A stretch of 64,000 nt of DNA, from contig NZ_JAIEUI010000001.1 of NCBI RefSeq assembly GCF_022234545.1, positions 480,899 to 544,898 on the forward strand, read 5' to 3'. The DNA is from Paenibacillus piscarius. GTDB lineage: Bacteria; Bacillota; Bacilli; Paenibacillales; Paenibacillaceae. The notes under the pieces are model-generated. The model did no database searches and was not told the origin of the DNA. It saw nothing but the letters and a program-made list of their open reading frames with translations. Position numbers and translations under genes: made by a program. Position 1 is the stretch's first letter. Every line of letters starts with the position of its first letter. Shown in pieces: positions 48,348 to 58,300 of the stretch.

Positions 48348-51272
48348 GTGGCTGGTGCAAGTCGAAGCAGGGAATATGATATTGCTTTTAGGCTAAATGG
48401 CCTCATGGATTCCTCTTTCCGGCAATCCATGGGTGATGCCGAGCGTCACATCCAGGAGCTGGAGCGGGCGCTCCGGGAAATGAACCGCCGGGGAGATTTA
48501 GACGATCTGCGGGACGATGCAGACCGAGCAGATGATTCCATTCGTAATTTAAACGATTCTGCGGGCGGCTTCGGTGATACCTTACGCAATATGGCTGAAT
48601 ACATGGGTGCTTTTGCGCTGATTGAAAGCGCAGGGGCATCCCTTCAGAACATTGTCGGAACTATTGCAGACCAATCGGACGCTATGGCGCAGCTACAGGC
48701 GGCTACCGGTGTAACCGCCGAAGAGATGGTTGCTATGAAAGAAAGTTCAGAGAACTTGTACAATGATCGGCTGGGCGAGGATTTTAACGATTTAGGTGCA
48801 GCCATAGCAACCGTGCGGCAAGTCTCGCAATCCTCCGGTGAGGAACTGGAGAAAATGACCAAGAATGCGATTGTGTTCCGAGATGTTTTCGGGGAGGACA
48901 TTACGCAGTCCGTCAAAGCAAGTGATACAATGATGCGAAACTTTAAGGTGACTTCAGAGCAGGCATATAATTTGCTTGCCCAAGGAGCGCAGAAGGGCCT
49001 TAACAAATCGGACGAGTTGATTGATACAGCCAATGAATACAGTATTTACTATAAAACGCTCGGGTATAGCGCGAATGAGATGTTCAACCAATTTGCAGCG
49101 GGATTAGAAGCAGGAGCCTTTAATCTGGATAAAGTCGGGGACGCAGTGAAAGAATTTGGTATCCGTATTAAGGATGGTAGTTCTGCTACACAGACAGCAA
49201 TGTCGATTCTGTTCGCCCCTGAAAACATCGAAGTATTCACCCAAAAGTTAACTAAGGGCTCAGAAAAGTCAGCTGAGTATTTGGAACTACTGAAACATGT
49301 TTCTAAAGATACTGCTGCCCAATTGGTTAAAGATTTGAAAGCAGGTGGCACTAAATCTGCAAAAGCATTTGAGGCACTGCAGGGTATCATGGGAGGCGGC
49401 AACAAAATCCTCTCAGACCTTTCCTCTGGAGCGATTCAAGGGAAGGACGCCATGCAAATGGTAATCGACAAGCTGGGCGAAATCAAGGACCCCATTCAGA
49501 AAAGCACGCTTGGAGTCGCGCTGTTCGGCACTCAGTTTGAGGATATGGAATCCGGGGTAATTGCTGCGCTAGGCACCGCCCGGCAGCAGTTTGACATGAC
49601 GAAGCAGACCATGGAGGAAGTTGCCAAAGTTAAGTATGATACCTTGAGTAAAGACTTTCAGGCCATTGGGCGTCAGCTTATGACCGATTTGGTAATTCCG
49701 ATAGGGGAAAAATTGATGCCTTTGCTCCAGGGGTTAGCGGATTGGATGGCTGACAATCAAGATTTACTGATGGTTATTGCCTTGGGTGTGCCTGCTGCAG
49801 CGCTTGCGAAGAACACGGTTTCCATTGTCAAAAAATTAGGGCTTATTGGATCTGCTGCAAGCGGAGCCGGAGGAGCTGCCAGCGGATTCGGTAAGGTTCT
49901 TGGTCTCCTGACGAATCCAATAGGTATTGCTGTTGGAGCTCTCGGTGCACTTACGTTAGGGGTTATGGCATATAAGAAACATCAGGAAAAGGCCAGGGAT
50001 GAACTGCTGAACATGGGCGAAGCGCTTGAGACAGCCTATTCCGACTTTGACGTACTTGATCATGCCAATAAGCGGACGCAGAATTTAACCCGCGAGTATG
50101 ACCGGCTCACTGAAAAGATTGGGAACGCCCAAACACCGGCAGATGAATTGACCGAAGCCCGCCGAAAACTGGAACAGGTCGAAAGTGATCTGATTGAAAT
50201 GAATCCAGATATCATCTCAGCAGAAGATAGAAAAACGGATAGATTTCGCGAACAAATTGATTTGCTAGGCAGAATTAACGAGGCTCAGGCAGAAATGGGC
50301 CGCCGGGATCTGGAACATGCTGCTTTAGAGGCTAAGGCAAAGTTTCCTGAGCTGGAGGCTGAGTATATTGATTCAACAGATGATCTAAAGAAGCAAAATG
50401 AAGCCTACGAAAAACTTCGGAAATCCTATGCTGATTATGTTGAACTGAATGCTCAATATCAAAATATTGACCTTAATGTAACAGATGGCGACGAGAGGGG
50501 AAGGAAATTTGAAGAATTAGCTGCTAAAGCAACTGAGATCACAGGAAAAGTTTATAGTGGGCAAGGTTTTGGTTTAGTCTTCGGTGATGATTTCCGCGAA
50601 TTAGAAGGATCATTCGAAAAGTACCATGAAAAAATAAAGGCAATAGAGTCAGATATGAAAGAGTCAGAAGCGAGCATGTCAAATTATTATGACATGCAAG
50701 TGAAAATGATTGAAAACGACCTTGGAGGCTCTATAGAATCCATGGCCGCTAAATACAAGGATGCATCGGATCAGGAGCAGCTGCGGTTTCGTAAAGCGGC
50801 AGAGCTTATTGCTCAGCTCAATGATGAGGTGAACCTGCTGCCTGCTGAGAAGAAGGTCGATTTAGAACTGGTCTGGAAACAAACCGGTCAAGTGCCGGAT
50901 ACAAAGACGGCTGAAGGGAGAAAGCTCAGTCGTATCGCGTTAAAAGATCCAGGGTTTGAAGGCTATGCCGAAGGAGGTATAGCAACTCGGCCGTCTATCT
51001 TCGGTGAAGCCGGTCCGGAAATTGCCATTCCGCTGAACAATAAGCCACGTTCGCGTTCTTTGCTGGACATGGCCAATGATTTAATGGGTTACACCAGCAC
51101 AGAGAACAATCAGGGGAATGTCGTTGTACATTATTCACCGAGCATTACTCTTCCAGGTGCAGATCCATCCATCATGCAGATGGTAAACGAAGCCTTAAGG
51201 CGTTCAGAAGATGGTTTGGAACGGCGCCTCAAGGGAATTATGCAGCAACAAAGGCGGGTGAGTCTAAGTTGA
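48348..51272 (+). CDS. Tape measure protein
   Basis: A 974-residue tail length ruler. It has long coiled coils at each end, a Gln/Glu-rich TP901-type N-terminal core (FGDTLRNMAEYMGAF, ATGVTAEEMVAMKESSENLYN) and a hydrophobic Gly/Ala-rich region at about residues 470-545 (LLMVIALGVPAAALAK, LLTNPIGIAVGALGALTLGVMAY) that may cross the host membrane. GTG 48348 lies 8 bases after GGAGGAGGG. Its end has GFEGYAEGGIATRPSIFGEAGPE, a common tape-measure ending. Confidence 0.92.
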   Translation: MAGASRSREYDIAFRLNGLMDSSFRQSMGDAERHIQELERALREMNRRGDLDDLRDDADRADDSIRNLNDSAGGFGDTLRNMAEYMGAFALIESAGASLQNIVGTIADQSDAMAQLQAATGVTAEEMVAMKESSENLYNDRLGEDFNDLGAAIATVRQVSQSSGEELEKMTKNAIVFRDVFGEDITQSVKASDTMMRNFKVTSEQAYNLLAQGAQKGLNKSDELIDTANEYSIYYKTLGYSANEMFNQFAAGLEAGAFNLDKVGDAVKEFGIRIKDGSSATQTAMSILFAPENIEVFTQKLTKGSEKSAEYLELLKHVSKDTAAQLVKDLKAGGTKSAKAFEALQGIMGGGNKILSDLSSGAIQGKDAMQMVIDKLGEIKDPIQKSTLGVALFGTQFEDMESGVIAALGTARQQFDMTKQTMEEVAKVKYDTLSKDFQAIGRQLMTDLVIPIGEKLMPLLQGLADWMADNQDLLMVIALGVPAAALAKNTVSIVKKLGLIGSAASGAGGAASGFGKVLGLLTNPIGIAVGALGALTLGVMAYKKHQEKARDELLNMGEALETAYSDFDVLDHANKRTQNLTREYDRLTEKIGNAQTPADELTEARRKLEQVESDLIEMNPDIISAEDRKTDRFREQIDLLGRINEAQAEMGRRDLEHAALEAKAKFPELEAEYIDSTDDLKKQNEAYEKLRKSYADYVELNAQYQNIDLNVTDGDERGRKFEELAAKATEITGKVYSGQGFGLVFGDDFRELEGSFEKYHEKIKAIESDMKESEASMSNYYDMQVKMIENDLGGSIESMAAKYKDASDQEQLRFRKAAELIAQLNDEVNLLPAEKKVDLELVWKQTGQVPDTKTAEGRKLSRIALKDPGFEGYAEGGIATRPSIFGEAGPEIAIPLNNKPRSRSLLDMANDLMGYTSTENNQGNVVVHYSPSITLPGADPSIMQMVNEALRRSEDGLERRLKGIMQQQRRVSLS

Positions 51273-51475
51273 TAACCTATAATACCTTACAAGGCGATAC
51301 CTGGGATGGTGTCGCCTTTAAGTTGTATGGTAATGCGCAGCTCATGACGCTACTGATAAATGCCAACCCAATTCATGCTTCTACTGTAGTATTCTCCGGT
51401 AATTTGGTGCTTAACGTGCCTGACATGCCTGCTGAAGCCTCCAACACGCTACCGCCATGGCGAAGGGGTGGATAG
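51269..51475 (+). CDS. Tail protein X (LysM-like)
   Basis: A 68-residue protein with the pattern ITYNTLQGDTWDGVAFKLYGNAQLMTLLINANP, a LysM-like domain of the P2 gpX family. It begins with TTG inside the end of the tape measure gene. It caps the tail tube near the baseplate. Confidence 0.85.
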   Translation: MITYNTLQGDTWDGVAFKLYGNAQLMTLLINANPIHASTVVFSGNLVLNVPDMPAEASNTLPPWRRGG

Positions 51476-51477
51476 CC

Positions 51478-52506
51478 TTGGAGAAGATGCAAGATGCCCG
51501 CAGGGCCGTCCTGGTGCTGTCGTATAACGGCAAGGATGTGACAGCCGATATCGCAGAATCATTGACGGCCCTTGTTTATATGGACGCTACCGGACAATTG
51601 GACGACCTTAATATTGATTTAGAGGACAGGGACCATAACTGGCAAGGTCCCTGGAGTCCGGCGGAAGGTGACAAGATAAAAGCAGAGATCCGAACCATTA
51701 ACTGGGACGGTCCCGGTGAAATTAAGAGCTTGCCCTTGGGCAGTTTTGTCGTGGATACATTCGACTCATCAGGCCCGCCGGATGTTGTGTCAATCAAAGC
51801 TTTATCTTTGCCAATCAGCTCCGGGGCAAAAATGGAGAAGCGTTCTAAGGCGTGGGAGAAGACGACACTAAAAACAGTGTCGCAGGAAATTGCAAAACGT
51901 GCGGGATTGAAATTAATTTATGAAGCAGCTGAAAATCCTTCTTACAGCAGGTTGGAGCAGGCTTTGCAATCGGACTTTGGGTTCCTTCAAGAAACAGCGA
52001 CTAAGGAAGGCATAGCCATTAAGGTATCCGGCGGAAGTCTGGTTCTCTTCGATGAATTTAAATATGAACAACAGGCCCCCATTGCAACTATAACTCGCGG
52101 AAAAGACAATGTTCTCGGTCATAGTTTTAGCTGGAGTGCAGCGAATACCGCTTACCGTTCCTGCACGATCAGTTACACGGACAGTAAGACCAAAAAGGCA
52201 ATAAGTGCTACCTATACGCCGCCTGGAGCGCCGAAGAACGGCCCTGTACTCAAGATTAATGAGCAGGCGGATTCTCAGGCGGCCGCGCTGCAACTTGCGC
52301 GTAAAAGATTACGGGAAAAGAATAAACTTGTTGGCACTGGCAGTTTAAGCCTTATGGGGGATATCCGCATGGCAGCGACATTAACCCTCAATATCAAGGG
52401 CTGGGGGCGATTCGATGGTAAATACATTATTGAGTCTGCTAAACACTCCATAGGGGGCAGTGGATATACAACGGATTTGGAAATTCGCAAGGTGCTGGGG
52501 TGGTAA
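51478..52506 (+). CDS. Baseplate hub protein (late control D-like)
   Basis: A 342-residue hub of the P2 gpD family. The conserved run FVVDTFDSSGPPDVVSIKALSLPI and the C-terminal LQLARKRLREKNKL...GWGRFDGKYIIESAKHSIGGSGY are visible. TTG 51478 follows GGGGTGG at 51466; the in-frame ATG 51457 and ATG 51487 are alternatives. It holds the central spike. Confidence 0.85.
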   Translation: MEKMQDARRAVLVLSYNGKDVTADIAESLTALVYMDATGQLDDLNIDLEDRDHNWQGPWSPAEGDKIKAEIRTINWDGPGEIKSLPLGSFVVDTFDSSGPPDVVSIKALSLPISSGAKMEKRSKAWEKTTLKTVSQEIAKRAGLKLIYEAAENPSYSRLEQALQSDFGFLQETATKEGIAIKVSGGSLVLFDEFKYEQQAPIATITRGKDNVLGHSFSWSAANTAYRSCTISYTDSKTKKAISATYTPPGAPKNGPVLKINEQADSQAAALQLARKRLREKNKLVGTGSLSLMGDIRMAATLTLNIKGWGRFDGKYIIESAKHSIGGSGYTTDLEIRKVLGW

Positions 52507-52507
52507 T

Positions 52508-52894
52508 ATGATCAAGATTGGCGTTGTATCCACGGTGGACCCTGTAACGGCCAGCGTGCGGGTTGCTTTTGTGGACCAGGAGAACATGGTCTCTGCACCG
52601 TTGCCGGTGATTGCCGCAGGCGGTTGGGCGCGAGGTGTTGCCCTACCGGAGCCCGGGGAGACAGTATTGTGTGTGTATCTGGATAATGGACAATCTGCCG
52701 GGTTTTGCCTTGGAACCTACTATACGGCGGATGAACATCCACCAGGCAGCGATAATCAGCGCGGCACTTGGTTTGAGGATGGCAGTTATGTCTATTATGA
52801 CCGTGCTGCTAAAACACTACAGATCAAGGCGGCCGGAGGGGTTCGGATTAATGGAAATCTGACCGTGACAGGCACCATCACGAACGGGGGTTAA
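52508..52894 (+). CDS. Baseplate spike protein (gpV-like)
   Basis: A 128-residue protein with the OB-fold pattern IGVVSTVDPVTASVRVAFVDQ and the repeated-beta end KAAGGVRINGNLTVTGTITNGG, as in P2 gpV spike proteins that puncture the cell wall. It follows the hub gene by one base. Confidence 0.87.
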   Translation: MIKIGVVSTVDPVTASVRVAFVDQENMVSAPLPVIAAGGWARGVALPEPGETVLCVYLDNGQSAGFCLGTYYTADEHPPGSDNQRGTWFEDGSYVYYDRAAKTLQIKAAGGVRINGNLTVTGTITNGG

Positions 52895-52898
52895 GGAC

Positions 52899-53318
52899 AT
52901 GGCAGGTCAAAATTACGTAATGTCCAAGATCGGCAGCCTGGGGCCGGTCGTTTTTGTCGTTGCTGAGGGGGCTATCCGCACCATTGATGAGTTTAACCGG
53001 TCCAGCTCCACGCGGTGGGCACAGCATGACATTATTGGCCATAAGCCCAAAAAGGAATATTTAGGGCCAGGCGTGGACTCGGTGACTTTTTCTGTGAGAT
53101 TTGCCGCCGCCTTTGGGCTCAATCCCCGGAAGGAATTGGACCGGCTGACGGAACTGGATCGCGCCGGTAAGGCGCTGCCGCTCATTATCGGCCGGAAGGG
53201 TATCGGGGTGGGCCTATGGGTCATCACAAGTCTATCGCAGGATTGGAACGTCTTGGACAACATGGGTAACATCGTGGATGCTCAGGCGACAATAACGCTG
53301 GAGGAATACGTAAAATGA
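52899..53318 (+). CDS. Tail protein U-like
   Basis: A 139-residue protein with the block IGHKPKKEYLGPGVDSVTFSVRFAAAFGLNP and the end GLWVITSLSQDW...TLEEYVK. This is the P2 GpU family fold and links the baseplate to the tube. It overlaps the next gene by four bases. Confidence 0.8.
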   Translation: MAGQNYVMSKIGSLGPVVFVVAEGAIRTIDEFNRSSSTRWAQHDIIGHKPKKEYLGPGVDSVTFSVRFAAAFGLNPRKELDRLTELDRAGKALPLIIGRKGIGVGLWVITSLSQDWNVLDNMGNIVDAQATITLEEYVK

Positions 53319-53650
53319 GCACATACACAGTAGACATGACGCAGCCGTCAAAGATCAATTTTGCGCCGACACTGGTGGAGGAGGTCGCCCAGAACATACG
53401 GACGATTTTAACAACACCGCTGGGCAGCGCTCCCCTCGCGCGGGGCATTGGACTGGATTACTCAATCGTGGATGAGCCGGAACAAATTGTCCGTGCCCGC
53501 CTGTTGGGGGAGATCATGACGGCTGTCGCGGAGCAGGAGCCCCGGGCTGTAATAACAGAGGTATCGTTTCCGGGAGACATCCGGGACGCGCTGACGGGCC
53601 GCCTGCTGGCGGTGGTGCGGTACAGTTTGGCAGACGAGGAGGGCGCATAA
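53315..53650 (+). CDS. Baseplate wedge protein W (gp25-like)
   Basis: A 111-residue protein with the gp25/lysozyme-like pattern IRTILTTPLGSAPLARGIGLDYSIVDE. It is the wedge protein W that binds the J subunit. The start overlaps the end of the U-like gene. Confidence 0.88.
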   Translation: MSTYTVDMTQPSKINFAPTLVEEVAQNIRTILTTPLGSAPLARGIGLDYSIVDEPEQIVRARLLGEIMTAVAEQEPRAVITEVSFPGDIRDALTGRLLAVVRYSLADEEGA

Positions 53651-54778
53651 ATGGAATATGTTGATTTGCCGGAGATTCAGTTTACACAAGAAGAGGCTGC
53701 GGGCATCGAGCAGAACGTAATAACCGTATATGAGGGCCTTACTGGCCGAACCCTTCAGCCCGCCGATCCGGTGCGGCTGTTTTTGTCTTCACTGGCGGCT
53801 ATCATCGTACAGCAGAGGGTGCTCATTAATCAGACGGCCAAGGGTAACCTGCTGCGGTTTGCATCCGGGGTGCTCCTGGATCATATGGGTGCATTTCAGG
53901 GTTCCGAGCGGCTGGACGCTGCGGCGGCCATTACCACGCTGCAATTTACGCTCTCCATTCCGTTATCTTCGGCCACATCTATTCCGGCGGGGACCCGGGT
54001 CGGGGCGCAGGGCGGGGACGGCTCCATCTATTTTGCGACATCGGAGTACTTGGAGATCCCGGCAGGAGCGACAACCGGCACGGTGACAGCAGTCTGCGCC
54101 ACGCCCGGCCCGTCCGGCAATGGATTTTTGCCGGGACAGGTCAATGTGCTGATGGATCAGCTGCCCTTTGTGCAGGCTGTAACCAACCTGACGGCCAGCA
54201 GCGGCGGCGCTGCGGAGGAGTCGGACGCGGCATACCGGGAGCGTATCCGGGCTGCCCCGGAATCCTACAGCACCGCAGGCCCGCAGGGGGCCTATGAGTT
54301 TTGGGCAAAGTCCACATCGGCTGCAATCCTGGATGTACACGCCTATTCCCCGGCCGCAGGCAAGGTTACGATTGTGCCCCTGCTGGTCGGCGGGCAGATC
54401 CCGGGCCAGGACGTACTGGACGCGGTAGCCGAGACGCTGGAAGACCGCGGCATCCGGCCATTGACGGATCAGGTGACCGTAACCGCGCCGACTCCGGTCT
54501 CATATAACACCGCGCTCACCTATTACATTAGCCGGAGCCGGTCGGCGGAGGTGCCCGGCATCCAGGCGGCGGTATCGGCGGCCGTTGCTGCTTATCAGCT
54601 CTGGCAGCGGTCCAAGCTGGGGCGGCACATTAACCCTTCGGAGCTGATTGCCCGAGTCATGGCAGCCGGGGCGCTGCGGGTTGTGCCGACTACTCCGGTA
54701 TACACTGCCCTGACTCCGTTGCAGGTTGCCCAGGATGGAGAGACAACCATCACCTATGGAGGGCTGGCCGATGATTAA
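53651..54778 (+). CDS. Baseplate wedge protein J
   Basis: A 375-residue member of the P2 baseplate J family (LFLSSLAAIIVQQRVLINQTAKGNLLRFASG, ESDAAYRERIRAAPESYSTAGPQGAYEFWAKS). It forms the ring with W and I around the spike. It directly follows W and overlaps I by eight bases. Confidence 0.92.
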   Translation: MEYVDLPEIQFTQEEAAGIEQNVITVYEGLTGRTLQPADPVRLFLSSLAAIIVQQRVLINQTAKGNLLRFASGVLLDHMGAFQGSERLDAAAAITTLQFTLSIPLSSATSIPAGTRVGAQGGDGSIYFATSEYLEIPAGATTGTVTAVCATPGPSGNGFLPGQVNVLMDQLPFVQAVTNLTASSGGAAEESDAAYRERIRAAPESYSTAGPQGAYEFWAKSTSAAILDVHAYSPAAGKVTIVPLLVGGQIPGQDVLDAVAETLEDRGIRPLTDQVTVTAPTPVSYNTALTYYISRSRSAEVPGIQAAVSAAVAAYQLWQRSKLGRHINPSELIARVMAAGALRVVPTTPVYTALTPLQVAQDGETTITYGGLADD

Positions 54779-55322
54779 CCTTCAAACGGTGAGCCTGTTG
54801 GACTTGTTGCCGCCATCGATCCGGTCTGATCCGGCCATGGCGGCGGCGGCCGGGGCGCTTGACGGCGAGTTACAGGTAACAACCGGGCTGATAGCAGCCT
54901 TGGATATCTTCGGGCGGTCGGCGGAGTGGACGGACGCGGAGACGGACGAACTAGCCTGGCAATACAATCCACCCTATTATGACCCGGACCTGCCTCTGGA
55001 CCAGAAGCGGCTGCTGGTTAAAAATGCGATACCTTTTCACCGGCACAAGGGGACACCGCAGGCGGTGGAGGACCTGATAGCTATCTTGTTTGGGCGGGGA
55101 GCGGTTGAAGAGTGGTGGCAATACGGCGGCGAGCCCTACCATTTCCGCGTGTTGACCAATAACTCCGATGTGACCACAACTCGGGCACAGGAGTTTATTG
55201 CTGCGGTGGATGCCGTCAAGCGGCTGTCGACCGTCCTGGACAGCGTGACCATATCTCAAGCAGAGGAGCTGCCGTTATTTTTCGGTGGCTTTTTGCATGT
55301 GGGCGAAATAATTACGATTTAA
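54771..55322 (+). CDS. Baseplate/tail protein I
   Basis: A 183-residue protein of the P2 gpI family. The stretch FHRHKGTPQAVEDLIAILFGRGAVEEWWQYGGEPYHFRV is the family signature. It links baseplate and fibre. The start overlaps J. Confidence 0.9.
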   Translation: MINLQTVSLLDLLPPSIRSDPAMAAAAGALDGELQVTTGLIAALDIFGRSAEWTDAETDELAWQYNPPYYDPDLPLDQKRLLVKNAIPFHRHKGTPQAVEDLIAILFGRGAVEEWWQYGGEPYHFRVLTNNSDVTTTRAQEFIAAVDAVKRLSTVLDSVTISQAEELPLFFGGFLHVGEIITI

Positions 55323-55335
55323 GGAGGGGCCGCAA

Positions 55336-58300
55336 GTGGCAGTATTCGGAGGCATGACATTAACAAATAAGGGCCTTGTGCTGCAAGGCAAAGCGCAGGC
55401 GGGGGCGCAGCTCAACTATACCCGCGTTGCCGTGGGGGATGGATCACTCAGCGGGCAGTCGATCCCGGCACTCAATGGGTTGATATCTCCAAAAAAGAGC
55501 CTGCCGATTACCCGTATCAACATCATACCACCCAATAAGGTGACGGTCGGCACGGTGCTACGCAATGCCGATGTGACGGCGGGCTTCTTTTGGCGCGAGG
55601 TCGGCGTCTTCGCGCAGGACCCGGACGCCGGGGAAATCCTCTATGCTTACGCCAACGCCGGGGCGACAGCGGACTACATCCCGCCTGGCGGTGGGTCGGA
55701 CATCATCGAGAAGGCTTTTGACTGTATCGTAGTGGTGGGCACGGCGGCCAATATCACAGCGGTCATTGATGAATCGCTGGTATTTGCGAAGAAGTCCGAG
55801 CTGGACGCTCTGGACGCTGCCAAGGTGGATAAGGTATCCGGCAAGGGGCTGTCCGCCAATGATTACACGACTCCCGAGAAGACTAAGCTTGCCAACATTG
55901 CGGCAGGAGCGGGCGGGGCCAACACCGCAACGGATACCGTCATTGGCACTCGGACAATCAGCGACAGCACAGCACCATCAGGAGAGAGCGGCACGCTGAC
56001 TACTCTATTAAGCTGGCTTGCCAACATGATAAAGTCCATCACCGGTAAATCCTCCTGGCGGACGGCTCCGGCTACTACCTTGGAGGCAGCGAAGACCCAT
56101 GCGGACGATACCACCCGGCATATCACGGCGGCGGAGCGGACTGCCTGGAATGCCAAGGAGACAACCGCCGGAGCGCAAGCCAAGGCTGACGCAGTACAGA
56201 CCAATCTCACAGCCCATGCGGGCAATACAACGGCGCACATCACGGCCGCAGAGCGCAGCGCCTGGAACGCCAAAGCAGACGCCAGCCAATTAGGCCGAGT
56301 AGACCTGACCCAAACCCTGGGTCCGGGTACATCGGTTGTGACGGCAGATCAGAACGGCAGCGAGCTGGATTTGGTGGTGCAGGGGCAGACGTTGGTGAAT
56401 CCTGTAGTTAACAAGTTAGGGAGTTTTTCGGCTAACGGACAGTATTCAGCCCTCACGAATGAGACCACTATTAAAAAGTATCAAAATGTGGATGCACTAC
56501 GGGTTACATTTACTGGTCCAACGGCAAGCTCTGCAACTGGGTACCAAAACATGCATGTTGGAAACAGGGTTGATCCTAGTAAGTATTATGTGTTTGCTAT
56601 TGATATTCAAATTGTCGATGCCCTTTCGGCACGAGTGCTCTTTGAGTACGGTAGCGGCGGAACTCCACCCAACGGTACCCTTCCCGGCAACTCCATTACT
56701 ACAACGGGACAATGGCAGACTTCATTCGGTAAGGCAAGTCCTGCGGAATTGGCAGGACGCACCAGCTTTCATCTTCATTTTCAAGTGTATGGAGCTGCAA
56801 ATAGTAACCAGTCAGCTATTGGAACTGGATTCCGCATGTATGAAGTGTCGAAGGCTGAGTATGATCTGGTAGGCACAACGGTGAACGCTACTAATTTTAA
56901 TGACTACTATCCTTTTGTCGCAGGCAAGCAACACGTACAGGGCGTAGTCATTACAAAGCAAGGGAAAAATGCAGCTAGTGTATCTGTTGTGTCAATGACC
57001 AATACAATCGGCGGAGCCAATTATAGCGAAGATAAATCCAATAACTCCATTACTGTGAATTCCGGCACAGGGGCCGGATACAACTATGCGGCAACAAGTA
57101 GGATACAGGTTATTCCAAACACCGTGTACACTTTGTCTGCAATTTTGACTAATGTATCAGGACCTGACTTACCTTCCCTTAGTGTAAGAAAAGGTAGTGA
57201 TAATGGAGTGAGTAATATTACAGGGTTAGGAGGGGTTGGCCCCAAAAGCTTCAGTTTTAATTCGGGTGCCGAAACTGAAGTTATCCTTTTTGCCTATGGA
57301 TCGGTTGCAACGGCTGCTGTCCAAACAAAGCGTTATGAGAACATACAGCTTGAAATAGGCAGTGTAGCCACTTCATTCATGCCGGCGGAGCCCCAGTCTG
57401 TTGTACTCCCGGTCACACTCGGGCAGATCGGGGATGTGCGGGACAGTGTGTACAGCGCGGGGAATGATTGGATGTATGTGGAGCGCGTGAAAAAGGGTAT
57501 TGCTTTGGATGGTTCCTTACTGTGGAACTGGAATAAAACCTATACAGGGTTCAAAAGACTTGCCGTGGCTTCTTTTGGTGTTGACGGTATAAATGACACC
57601 GAAAGGGTTGTTCGCTACGATGGCAAGGCACTAACCCATACAGTTCTTGAGGGGGACAATTGGAATTCAGCGGAGCTGTCTCGTCTTACAAATCTGAGTT
57701 TTGCATCACGGACCTTGCTAATTTCGGTATCTAATTCCGACTCTGGCTGGATAGACGCAATTAATCCGTCCGCAAACGCAGCAAAGGCGCTATTCAACGG
57801 CTGGAAGGCTGCTGCCAACAACGGCAACGCCTATACATCCTGGGTGTCGATCTTGGACGGAAGCGCCCCGGTAACAAATACCGAAGCTTGGGTTGCCGCC
57901 AATAAAGTCCCGGGGTGGACGGCATGGGCTACGCTGGATTACATGCTGGCGCAGGCTGCGGCCCCAGTTCCGGTTCCCAATGCTGAAGGGAGCATTACCA
58001 TCCACCCGGGTGGTAATCAGATCAGCGTGGAGACGGGCGTAATCCAGCGAGAAAAGGTCGTGCCGAAGCTGGACAGCGGAAATTACTATATCATCTCGCA
58101 GAGCAGTGGTAGTTACTGGGGCAAAGCTGTCCTGAGTCGCCCGAGTCAGAAATTCCTCGCCGTATTTAAAGGTGCGGAAAACGATACCCGGAACTGGATA
58201 TTTACGCCTGATGGACTTGGAGCCATTAATGCCCGGGCTTTGCCAGCTAACTTTGATACATCAGCAGATTACTATGTGACCTTCATCGCTCTGGACAAAT

